A DNA stretch of 11,656 bases from JAWWPG01 sp038232255. Its GTDB lineage: Bacteria; Actinomycetota; Actinomycetes; Propionibacteriales; Nocardioidaceae. The notes beneath the pieces were generated by a model. The model saw nothing but the letters and a program-made list of their open reading frames with translations, was not told the DNA's origin and did no database searches. Shown here piece after piece: positions 1 to 5,566 of this stretch; positions within the stretch are counted from its first letter, which is position 1; each line of letters begins with the position of its first letter. The stretch spans positions 1 to 11,656 of the forward strand of contig JBBSIF010000084.1 in NCBI GenBank assembly GCA_038232255.1, given 5' to 3'. The position numbers and the translations under genes are program-made.

Positions 1-448
1 GACCGAAGCCCGCCTCGGCGGCGCCTGTCCGCACCGCCCGGATCGCCTCGTCGCGGTCCTTCGTGCTGGAGGCGAGCGGGTGCCGCTTCTCGATGATCTC
101 CTGGTCGGCCATCAGCTTGCGGGCCCACTGGATGGCGCCCACGCCGATCAGCAACAGGCTCAGGCCGAGCGTGACGCCCAGGGTGAGGTTCTGGATGCCG
201 TAGCCGAAAGCCGTCGTCGTGAAGTCGACGGTGAAGTAGCACACGCAGAACGCCGCGGCCAGCACGGCGGCGGCGAGGAACATCCCCGCGACCTGTCGCT
301 CCGCCCTGCGCTCAAGAGCAGGATCGACGTCCGTGGGCCGGGGCGTGTGCTCCGGCAGCCCCGGGTTCGGGATCGGCTCGGCGGTCGGCCCCACGGCTCC
401 GGAGGCGCCGTCGGTGTGCGAGCCGTCGCCCGACGTGAGCTCACTCAT
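1..448 (-). CDS. qcrA: Cytochrome bc1 complex Rieske iron-sulfur subunit QcrA, N-terminal part (gene runs off the left edge)
   Basis: QcrA carries the Rieske [2Fe-2S] cluster that takes electrons from menaquinol in the actinobacterial bc1-aa3 supercomplex. The window holds 149 codons from an ATG at 446-448. A polar, Pro-rich cytoplasmic leader (about residues 1-50) is followed by a membrane helix at about 52-76 (AGMFLAAAVLAAAFCVCYF) and another at about 86-107 (LTLGVTLGLSLLLIGVGAI). A basic, charged stretch follows (MADQEIIEKRHPLASS). Actinobacterial QcrA has three N-terminal helices before the Rieske domain, which fits; the third helix and the cluster-binding Cys/His motifs are outside the window. 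The ATG overlaps the end of the upstream cytochrome gene by 8 bp (ATGAGTGA), so translation is probably coupled. Identity rests on the N-terminal architecture plus the ctaE-qcrC-qcrA order; the Rieske motifs themselves cannot be seen. Confidence 0.9.
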   Translation of the reverse strand, partial: MSELTSGDGSHTDGASGAVGPTAEPIPNPGLPEHTPRPTDVDPALERRAERQVAGMFLAAAVLAAAFCVCYFTVDFTTTAFGYGIQNLTLGVTLGLSLLLIGVGAIQWARKLMADQEIIEKRHPLASSTKDRDEAIRAVRTGAAEAGFG

Positions 449-1271
449 GGCTCTTCTTCCTCGCCCGCACTCCGTTGTTGCTGATCCAGACGGTGGCGAG
501 CACCAGGACGCCGATGCCGCCCAGCCATCCCCACAGCCCCTCCGTCACCGGGCCGAGGCTCCCGAGCGACGAGCCGCCATACGACGTCTGCGACTCCAGC
601 GTCTGCAGGTAGGCGATGATCTGCCGCTTCTCCTCGGGCTTCAGCACCGCGTCGGAGAAGATCGGCATGCTCTGCGGCCCGGTGATCATCGCCTCGTAGA
701 CGTAGCGCGGGTCGACGCCGTGCAGGCTCGGCGCGTACCGACCTGACGGGAGGGCGCCACCACTGCCGGCGTAGTTGTGGCAGGCCGTGCAGTTCGTCCG
801 GAAGAACTCCCCGCCTGCGGCGATGTCCTGCTCGGTCATCCCCGAGGTGCCGTAGTCGTCAGCCGCCGGGATCGCCGGGCCGGGGCCGAGCGTGGCGATG
901 TAGGCCGCGAGAGCCCGGACCTCCTGCGGGTTGAACACCGGGTGACGTGCCGGCGCCTGCGGGCCTGGTGCCGCCAGCGGCATCCGCCCCGTGCCGACCT
1001 GGAAGTCGACGGCGGCCGCACCGACACCGACCAGCGAGGGGCCGTTGATGCCGGACCTGTCCAGGGTGCCCTCGCCGTTCAAGCCGTGACAGGTGGCGCA
1101 CGACACCACGAAGAGCTTGCGCCCCTGGGAGACCAGCGCCGTGTCGCTCTGCGACTGGTCGGCAGCGGCCGGTCGGAACGCCGAGTAGACGCCCCCCATC
1201 ACGACCAGCGCGAGCGCCAGCACCACCAGCCCGGCAAGCGGGTGGCGTCGGCGGGTCGACAGGAACGTCAC
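441..1271 (-). CDS. qcrC: Cytochrome bc1 complex diheme cytochrome c subunit QcrC
   Basis: QcrC replaces the cytochrome c1 plus soluble cytochrome c pair of other bacteria and passes electrons from the Rieske protein to the aa3 oxidase on the outer face of the membrane. Counted from the GTG at 1269-1271 it is 276 aa. An N-terminal membrane anchor lies at about 15-33. Two c-type haem sites are visible: CATCH at 58-62 and CTACH at 161-165. Candidate distal Met ligands are M97 (GRMP) and M202 (SMPIF). A second membrane helix near the C-terminus (about 246-265) ends in a basic tail. I prefer the GTG start because AGGAGA lies 9 nt upstream and because the longer reading frame adds only low-complexity Ser/Arg sequence before a normal signal-anchor. 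It lies 34 bp downstream of ctaE and overlaps qcrA by 8 bp, so all three are probably one transcript. Confidence 0.96.
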   Translation of the reverse strand: MTFLSTRRRHPLAGLVVLALALVVMGGVYSAFRPAAADQSQSDTALVSQGRKLFVVSCATCHGLNGEGTLDRSGINGPSLVGVGAAAVDFQVGTGRMPLAAPGPQAPARHPVFNPQEVRALAAYIATLGPGPAIPAADDYGTSGMTEQDIAAGGEFFRTNCTACHNYAGSGGALPSGRYAPSLHGVDPRYVYEAMITGPQSMPIFSDAVLKPEEKRQIIAYLQTLESQTSYGGSSLGSLGPVTEGLWGWLGGIGVLVLATVWISNNGVRARKKSHE

Positions 1272-1305
1272 GTGCGCTTCTCTCCTCTTCCTCGGGCTCC
1301 GGCTG

Positions 1306-1944
1306 CTACTGCAGGAGATAGATGGTCGCGAAGAGGCCGATCCACACGACGTCGACGAAGTGCCAGTAGTACGACACGACGATGGCGGTGACGGCCTGCT
1401 CATGGGTGAAGCTGCGCGCCAGGAACGTCCGTCCGATGACGAACAGGAACGCGATGAGACCGCCCGTCACGTGCAGGCCGTGGAAGCCGGTCGTCAGGTA
1501 GAAGATGGAGCCGTACGGCGATGAGGGGATCGTCACGCCCTCGTGGATCAGGCTGGCGTACTCCGTCGCCTGGCCGGCGATGAAGACCGCCCCCATCAGG
1601 TAGGTCAGCACGAACCACTCGCGAAGCCCCCACCTGCCTACCTGCCAGACCCGTCCCGACCTGCCGACCGCACCGCGCTCGGCTGCGAAGACGCCGAGCT
1701 GGCAGGTGACAGAGCTGAGCACCAGCACCGTGGTGTTGACCGTCGCGAAGGGCACGTTGAGCTTGAGGGTCTCCTGCGCCCACAGCGTGGGAGTGACGGC
1801 GCGGATCGTGAAGTAGCAGGCGAAGAGAGCCGCGAAGAACATCAGCTCGCTGGCGAGCCACACGATGGTCCCGACGCTCACCATGCTGGGCCGGCCGTGC
1901 TGTCCGGACAGCCGGCTGGCGGGAAGCGCTGACGAGGTCGCCAC
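1306..1944 (-). CDS. ctaE: Cytochrome c oxidase (aa3) subunit III
   Basis: Subunit III is a structural membrane subunit of the haem-copper aa3 oxidase that stabilises the oxygen-reducing core. The product is 212 aa from a GTG at 1942-1944 and has the five membrane helices of the short bacterial form (roughly 22-48, 66-88, 109-128, 142-172 and 184-208). Family signatures are clear: the buried acidic residue E33 in ASELMFFAALF, the HGLHVTGG histidine motif (H155, H158), and the C-terminal SYYWHFVDVVWIGLF helix. The start was chosen because the protein then begins with the usual short Ser/Ala leader (ATSSALPAS). No Shine-Dalgarno of normal quality precedes it, but a -10-like hexamer does (see the promoter entry), so the message may be leaderless. 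An ATG 8 bp upstream is in another frame and leads only into a shadow frame. It heads the ctaE-qcrC-qcrA operon. Confidence 0.96.
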   Translation of the reverse strand: MATSSALPASRLSGQHGRPSMVSVGTIVWLASELMFFAALFACYFTIRAVTPTLWAQETLKLNVPFATVNTTVLVLSSVTCQLGVFAAERGAVGRSGRVWQVGRWGLREWFVLTYLMGAVFIAGQATEYASLIHEGVTIPSSPYGSIFYLTTGFHGLHVTGGLIAFLFVIGRTFLARSFTHEQAVTAIVVSYYWHFVDVVWIGLFATIYLLQ

Positions 1945-1950
1945 GTCGTC

Positions 1951-1956
1951 ATTATG
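1951..1956 (-). promoter_or_regulatory. Candidate -10 element for ctaE-qcrCA (possible leaderless message)
   Basis: On the minus strand CATAAT, one base from TATAAT, ends 6 bp before the ctaE GTG. Transcription from it would start at or within a base or two of the start codon, which matches the absence of a good ribosome-binding site. No convincing -35 hexamer is seen 16-18 bp further upstream. Inferred from sequence only. Confidence 0.4.
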
Positions 1957-2063
1957 TCCCGCCTGCCTCGGGGGTTGACGGCGACCCCCACGTTTGTCCG
2001 GCACCGGTTCTGCTGCCACGAGAGCGAGCTCGGGACGGCCGCGGGCGGGCGTCCACGAACCGG

Positions 2064-2069
2064 TAGCAT
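2064..2069 (+). promoter_or_regulatory. Candidate -10 element for the receiver-like gene and trpD
   Basis: TAGCAT fits the actinobacterial TANNNT -10 pattern and lies in the 178-bp gap between divergent ctaE and the receiver-like gene. It would give a leader of about 47 nt containing GAAGG at 2111-2115 as ribosome-binding site. The -35 region is G/C rich and not recognisable, so the call is tentative. Confidence 0.4.
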
Positions 2070-2122
2070 CGCGGGCAGACCGAGCCGGCAGGGGCACGGC
2101 AGTTCACAGTGAAGGTCCGGAT

Positions 2123-2518
2123 ATGAGGGTGCTGGTCTACAGCGACGACTCGTCGACGCGGTCCGCAGTGCTGCTCGCGCTCGGCAAGCGACCGCACCCC
2201 GACCTGCCCGAGCCGCAGTACGTCGAGTGCGCCACCGAGCCCGCCGTCATCGCCGCCATGGACGCGGGCGACATCGATCTCGCCATCCTCGACGGGGAGA
2301 CCGCCCCGGCGGGGGGGCTCGGGATCTGCCGCCAGCTCAAGGACGAGATCTACCGCTGCCCTCCGATCCTCGTCCTCATCGGTCGCGTCGACGACGCCTG
2401 GCTGGCGACCTGGTCGCGTGCCGACGCGGCGCTGACCCATCCGATCGACCCGCTGGCCCTGGCGCAGACGGTCACGCGGCTGCTCAAGCCCCGAGCCGAC
2501 ATCGCTCCTCCAGGGTGA
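2123..2518 (+). CDS. Stand-alone, degenerate response-regulator receiver-like protein
   Basis: The product is 131 aa and looks like a single CheY-fold receiver domain with no output domain. Visible receiver marks are an N-terminal beta strand ending in the acidic pair D8-D9 (VLVYSDDS) and a phospho-acceptor-like D57 at the end of strand 3 (IDLAILDGE). A hydrophobic strand 4 (PPILVLIG) and a strand-5 Pro (THPIDP) also fit. The conserved switch Ser/Thr after strand 4 is Gly/Ile, and the conserved Lys before the strand-5 Pro is replaced (T105-H106-P107). It may therefore act without normal phosphotransfer; this is inference. The ATG at 2123 is preceded by GAAGG with a 7-nt gap. The stop is 7 bp before trpD, so the two are almost certainly co-transcribed. 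No histidine kinase is in view. A G7 run lies inside the gene at 2311-2317. Confidence 0.8.
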   Translation: MRVLVYSDDSSTRSAVLLALGKRPHPDLPEPQYVECATEPAVIAAMDAGDIDLAILDGETAPAGGLGICRQLKDEIYRCPPILVLIGRVDDAWLATWSRADAALTHPIDPLALAQTVTRLLKPRADIAPPG

Positions 2519-2525
2519 GTCGTCA

Positions 2526-3560
2526 ATGACCGACGTCAGCTGGGCCGACGTGCTGTCGCGCCTCATCGCCGGCGATGACCTGAGTCGCGACCAGTCCGGC
2601 TGGGTGATGCGGCAGATCCTGTCCGGACAGGCGACACCCGCGCAGATCTCCGGGTTCGCCGTCGGACTGCGCGCCAAGGGCGAGACCGTGGCCGAGGTCG
2701 AAGGCCTCGTCGAGACCATGTACGAGTTCGCTGCCCCCTGCCCGGTGGAAGGGCGGTGCGTGGACATCGTCGGAACCGGCGGAGACCGCTCGCGCACGGT
2801 CAACATCTCGACGATGGCTGCGCTGGTCACTGCCGGCGCCGGAGGTCCCGTCGTCAAGCACGGCAACCGCGCCGCCTCGTCCGCCTGTGGCTCCGCGGAC
2901 GTCCTGGAGGAGCTCGGAATCCGCCTCGATCTCGCGCCGGCGACCGTCGCGCGGATCGGCTCCGAGGTGGGCATCACCTTCTGCTTCGCGCCGGTCTTTC
3001 ACGCGGCGCTGCGGCACTCCGCGGGTCCCCGGCGCGAGCTCGGAGTGGCCACCACCTTCAACTTCCTCGGTCCGCTCGCCAACCCCGGCCGGCCCGCCGC
3101 CCAGGCCGTCGGCGTCGCCGACGCACGGATGGCCGGCGTCCTCGCCGGAGTGCTCGCGGCGCGCGGCGTCGACGGTTTCGTGTTCCGTGGCGACGACGGC
3201 CTCGACGAGCTGACGACGACGACGACGTCGCGCGTGTGGTGCATCTCGGCCGGGCAGGTCGGCGAGGAGGTGCTCGACCCGTCGGACCTCGGCATCGACA
3301 GGGCGGCGCCTGCCTCGCTCGTCGGCGGGGACGCGGCGTTCAACGCGGCTGTCGTCCATTCGGTGCTGTCGGGAGAGGCGGGCGCGGTGCGCGACGCCGT
3401 CCTGCTGAACGCGGCGGCCGGGATCGCGGCGTACGACGGGGACGACCGGCCCTTGATGGCGCGCCTCCAGGCGGCGCTGGCGAAGGCCACCGAGGCGGTC
3501 GACACCGGCGCCGCGAAGGCGACGCTGGACCGATGGCTGAGAGCTGCGGCTGCGGCCTGA
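2526..3560 (+). CDS. trpD: Anthranilate phosphoribosyltransferase
   Basis: TrpD transfers the phosphoribosyl group of PRPP to anthranilate, the second committed step of tryptophan synthesis, in the cytosol. The 344-aa length is normal for the family. In order: a small helical N-terminal domain (about 1-65), the PRPP-binding glycine loop GTGGD at 83-87 followed by NIST at 93-96, and the KHGNRAASSACGSADVLEELG block starting at K111. Next come the anthranilate-site region with R169-R170 (PRRELG), FNFLGPLANP at about 178-187, and the metal-binding D227-E228 in GDDGLDELT. All key residues are present. The Thr stretch T230-T234 is encoded by a (GAC)5-type repeat and is a little longer in Thr than usual. 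The ATG follows the receiver-like gene by 7 bp, with GGGTGAG as likely ribosome-binding site. No other trp gene is nearby, so the pathway genes are scattered, as is common in actinomycetes. Confidence 0.97.
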   Translation: MTDVSWADVLSRLIAGDDLSRDQSGWVMRQILSGQATPAQISGFAVGLRAKGETVAEVEGLVETMYEFAAPCPVEGRCVDIVGTGGDRSRTVNISTMAALVTAGAGGPVVKHGNRAASSACGSADVLEELGIRLDLAPATVARIGSEVGITFCFAPVFHAALRHSAGPRRELGVATTFNFLGPLANPGRPAAQAVGVADARMAGVLAGVLAARGVDGFVFRGDDGLDELTTTTTSRVWCISAGQVGEEVLDPSDLGIDRAAPASLVGGDAAFNAAVVHSVLSGEAGAVRDAVLLNAAAGIAAYDGDDRPLMARLQAALAKATEAVDTGAAKATLDRWLRAAAAA

Positions 3561-3563
3561 CGC

Positions 3564-3577
3564 CGCCCTTACGGGCG
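3564..3577 (+). terminator. Short GC hairpin after trpD
   Basis: CGCCC-TTAC-GGGCG forms a 5-bp stem with a 4-nt loop starting 4 bp after the trpD stop. There is no U-run, so it is at best a weak terminator or pause site. Confidence 0.25.
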
Positions 3578-3590
3578 CGTCCACAGCCGT

Positions 3591-3619
3591 TTCGCCGCCT
3601 CGAGTATGCACACTAAACT
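3591..3619 (+). promoter_or_regulatory. Candidate promoter for the LCP gene
   Basis: TTCGCC at 3591-3596 and TAAACT at 3614-3619 are separated by 17 bp, giving a housekeeping-sigma-like promoter in the 155-bp gap after trpD. The transcript would start near 3626, with a leader of about 90 nt before the LCP start codon at 3716. Confidence 0.4.
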
Positions 3620-3715
3620 TGCCTCGGATGCGGTCTCGTGCCTCGGCACCCGGGGGAGGTCGTGGGGGGCCGTCACTGCCGTCGGCTTGACGAGCAGCAC
3701 AGAGACGAGGACTGG

Positions 3716-5152
3716 ATGGACCTGGGCATCGAGCGGCTGACGGTGGGCGCGGGCAGCCATCGTGCGCCGTTGGAGCGGTCCTTCGGCGCGTCCGTTGGCC
3801 TCACCGTGCTGGGCGCCGTGGTCCCCGGAAGCGGCTTCTGGTTCGCTGGCAGGCGGCGGCTGGGGCTCACGATCATCGGGCTCGCCCTGGCCGGCCTGGT
3901 CACCGCGCTGCTGCTCGGACTGTTCAACTCGCGGCTCTATCTGCATTCGATGCTTCAGCCGAGCAGGCTGCTCGTGCTCACGATCGGGTTCATCGTCGTG
4001 GCGTTGGCCTGGATGGCCGTGATCGTCTCGAGCCATCTCGCCCTGCGCCCAGCAGGGCTGTCCGACGTGCAGCGTGTGATCGGGGTCGCCGTCGCGATGG
4101 TGCTGTGTTTCGCCGTCGCGACGCCCTTCGCCGTCGCCTCGCGCTATGCGTACACGACGCGGGACTTCATCAACAACGTGTTCAAGCAGGACCCGATGAG
4201 CCAGACATCGCCGCACAACGTGAGCGCCGCGGACCCGTGGTCGGGGAGGCCGAGGGTCAACATCCTGCTGCTGGGTGGAGACGGCGGCGTCGACCGGGAG
4301 GGCGTTCGTACGGACTCGATGATCGTCGCGAGCGTCGACACCGAGACCGGGGACACTGTGCTGTTCAGCCTGCCGCGCAACCTCGAGGACGCGCCGTTCC
4401 CGCCGAGGTCGAGCCTCGCCAAGGCCTATCCGCACGGGTTCACCGGCCCGGGTGACGTCGGCAACTGGCTGCTGAACGCGGTCTACCGGATGGTGCCCCA
4501 GGAGCACCCCGGCCTGCTCGGAGCCACCGACAACGAGGGGGCCGACGCGCTGAAGATGGCGGTCTCGCAGATCCTTGGGCTCCAGGTCGACTACTACGTG
4601 CTGATCAACCTCAACGGTTTCGTCGAGCTCGTCGACGCGCTCGGGGGGATCACCGTGAACGTCAGCGAGCCGGCACCGATCGGCGGCAACCACGACCTCA
4701 ACGTCCCGCCGACGGGCTACATCCAGCCCGGCCCCGACAAGCACCTGAACGGTTTCCAGGCGCTGTGGTTCGCCCGGGGCCGCTGGACCACCGACGACTA
4801 CGACCGGATGGAGCGGCAGCGGTGCGTCATCGATGCCGTGATCCAGCAGGCCAACCCGCAGAACCTGCTGCTGCGGTACCAGCAGATCGCAGCGGCGGGC
4901 AAGAGGATCGCCCGCACCGACCTGCCGCAACGGTTGTTGCCGGCCCTGGTGGACCTCGGGCTCAAGGTCAAGGACGCCAAGGTGAGCAGCGTCGTCTTCC
5001 AGCCGAACGCGCACTTCGACCCGGCATCGCCGGACTTCGCCTACATGCGTTCGGTCGTGCAGAAGGCGCTGAGCCCGTCGACCCCGGCACGCGCGAAGCC
5101 CAAGATCATCCAGCAGCCGAAGAAGGCGTGCGCCTACAACCCGGTCGGCTGA
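3716..5152 (+). CDS. LytR-CpsA-Psr (LCP) family cell-wall glycopolymer ligase with four N-terminal membrane helices
   Basis: LCP proteins transfer lipid-linked glycopolymers (in actinomycetes arabinogalactan or teichoic-acid-like polymers) onto peptidoglycan outside the membrane. The product is 478 aa. Four hydrophobic segments (about 26-43, 49-71, 86-108 and 120-143) precede an extracytoplasmic domain. LCP motifs follow in order: VNILLLGGD at 181-189, R198-T199-D200 (binding of polyprenyl pyrophosphate and metal) and FSLPRN at 217-222. Further on are YYVLINLNGFVELVDALGG at 293-311, HLNGFQALWFARGR at 343-356 and DYDRMERQR at 361-369. The start at 3716 was chosen over the in-frame ATG at 3638 because GAGG (3707-3710) sits 5 nt before it and the extra 26 residues look non-coding. 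It has its own promoter-like sequence and is probably transcribed separately from trpD. The exact polymer substrate cannot be told. Confidence 0.92.
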   Translation: MDLGIERLTVGAGSHRAPLERSFGASVGLTVLGAVVPGSGFWFAGRRRLGLTIIGLALAGLVTALLLGLFNSRLYLHSMLQPSRLLVLTIGFIVVALAWMAVIVSSHLALRPAGLSDVQRVIGVAVAMVLCFAVATPFAVASRYAYTTRDFINNVFKQDPMSQTSPHNVSAADPWSGRPRVNILLLGGDGGVDREGVRTDSMIVASVDTETGDTVLFSLPRNLEDAPFPPRSSLAKAYPHGFTGPGDVGNWLLNAVYRMVPQEHPGLLGATDNEGADALKMAVSQILGLQVDYYVLINLNGFVELVDALGGITVNVSEPAPIGGNHDLNVPPTGYIQPGPDKHLNGFQALWFARGRWTTDDYDRMERQRCVIDAVIQQANPQNLLLRYQQIAAAGKRIARTDLPQRLLPALVDLGLKVKDAKVSSVVFQPNAHFDPASPDFAYMRSVVQKALSPSTPARAKPKIIQQPKKACAYNPVG

Positions 5153-5156
5153 GCTC

Positions 5157-5189
5157 GGCGCGGGGCGCAGCGCCACCGTCGAACGGCGG
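5157..5189. terminator. Candidate hairpins between the convergent LCP and Lrp-like genes
   Basis: The 45-bp convergent gap holds GGCGC (5157-5161) paired with GCGCC (5170-5174), and directly after it CCGT-CGA-ACGG (5176-5186), which can be lengthened by two pairs past a mismatch. The two partly compete. No U-run follows on either strand, so a GC-hairpin type terminator serving both genes is possible but not secure. Confidence 0.35.
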
Positions 5190-5197
5190 GGCGGCGA

Positions 5198-5479
5198 TCA
5201 CTGGTCGGCGCCGAGGGAGAAGGCCGCCTCGAGATCGGAGCTCGAGTAGGTGCGGAACGCGATGTGGGTGGCGGTGGACTGCACGCCAGGCACCTTGTTG
5301 AGGTGGTCGGGGATCAGCGCGGCGATCTCGTCGTGGTCGCGGACCTTCACGAGCGCGATCAGGTCGATCTCTCCCGTCACCGAGTAGACCTCGCTGACAC
5401 CGTCGATCGAGGCGATCTGCGTCGCCACCTCAGGGATCATGGCGACGTCGGCCTTGACGAACACGATGGCGGTGATCAC
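5198..5479 (-). CDS. Stand-alone Lrp/AsnC ligand-binding (RAM) domain protein
   Basis: The 93-aa product matches the C-terminal RAM domain of Lrp/AsnC regulators: a ferredoxin-like alpha-beta sandwich beginning MITAIVFVKAD, with the characteristic VSEVYSVTGEIDLIALVKV and VPGVQSTATHIAF segments. The helix-turn-helix half is absent, so it cannot bind DNA in the usual way. Such short proteins are known to form amino-acid-binding oligomers or to modify full-length Lrp proteins; which applies here is unknown. The start is GTG (5477-5479) with a strong AGGAGG 4 nt upstream. It lies 87 bp downstream of the exonuclease/GIY-YIG gene on the same strand and could be co-transcribed with it, although a weak TAGGCT -10-like hexamer (complement of 5507-5512) also lies in that gap. 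Confidence 0.9.
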   Translation of the reverse strand: MITAIVFVKADVAMIPEVATQIASIDGVSEVYSVTGEIDLIALVKVRDHDEIAALIPDHLNKVPGVQSTATHIAFRTYSSSDLEAAFSLGADQ

Positions 5480-5566
5480 GGAGCCTCCTGGGTCCTCGAT
5501 GACCAGAGCCTATCGGGAAACCCCTTCCTCGCCGGGTCGTGAGGCGCCCGCCCAGCGGCGTCGGCG

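Noticed and set aside
80..484. Plus-strand frame at the left edge
   Set aside because: Antisense to qcrA, whose N-terminus and two membrane helices are clear on the minus strand.
2523..3611. 362-codon open frame on the minus strand
   Set aside because: Antisense to trpD, which has all its catalytic motifs.
3638..3715. Longer N-terminus for the LCP protein from ATG 3638
   Set aside because: No ribosome-binding site before it, and the added residues look like translated leader; ATG 3716 has GAGG at a suitable distance.
3569..5176. 535-codon open frame on the minus strand
   Set aside because: Antisense to the LCP gene; the sequence is low-complexity Arg/Asp/Gln/His-rich.
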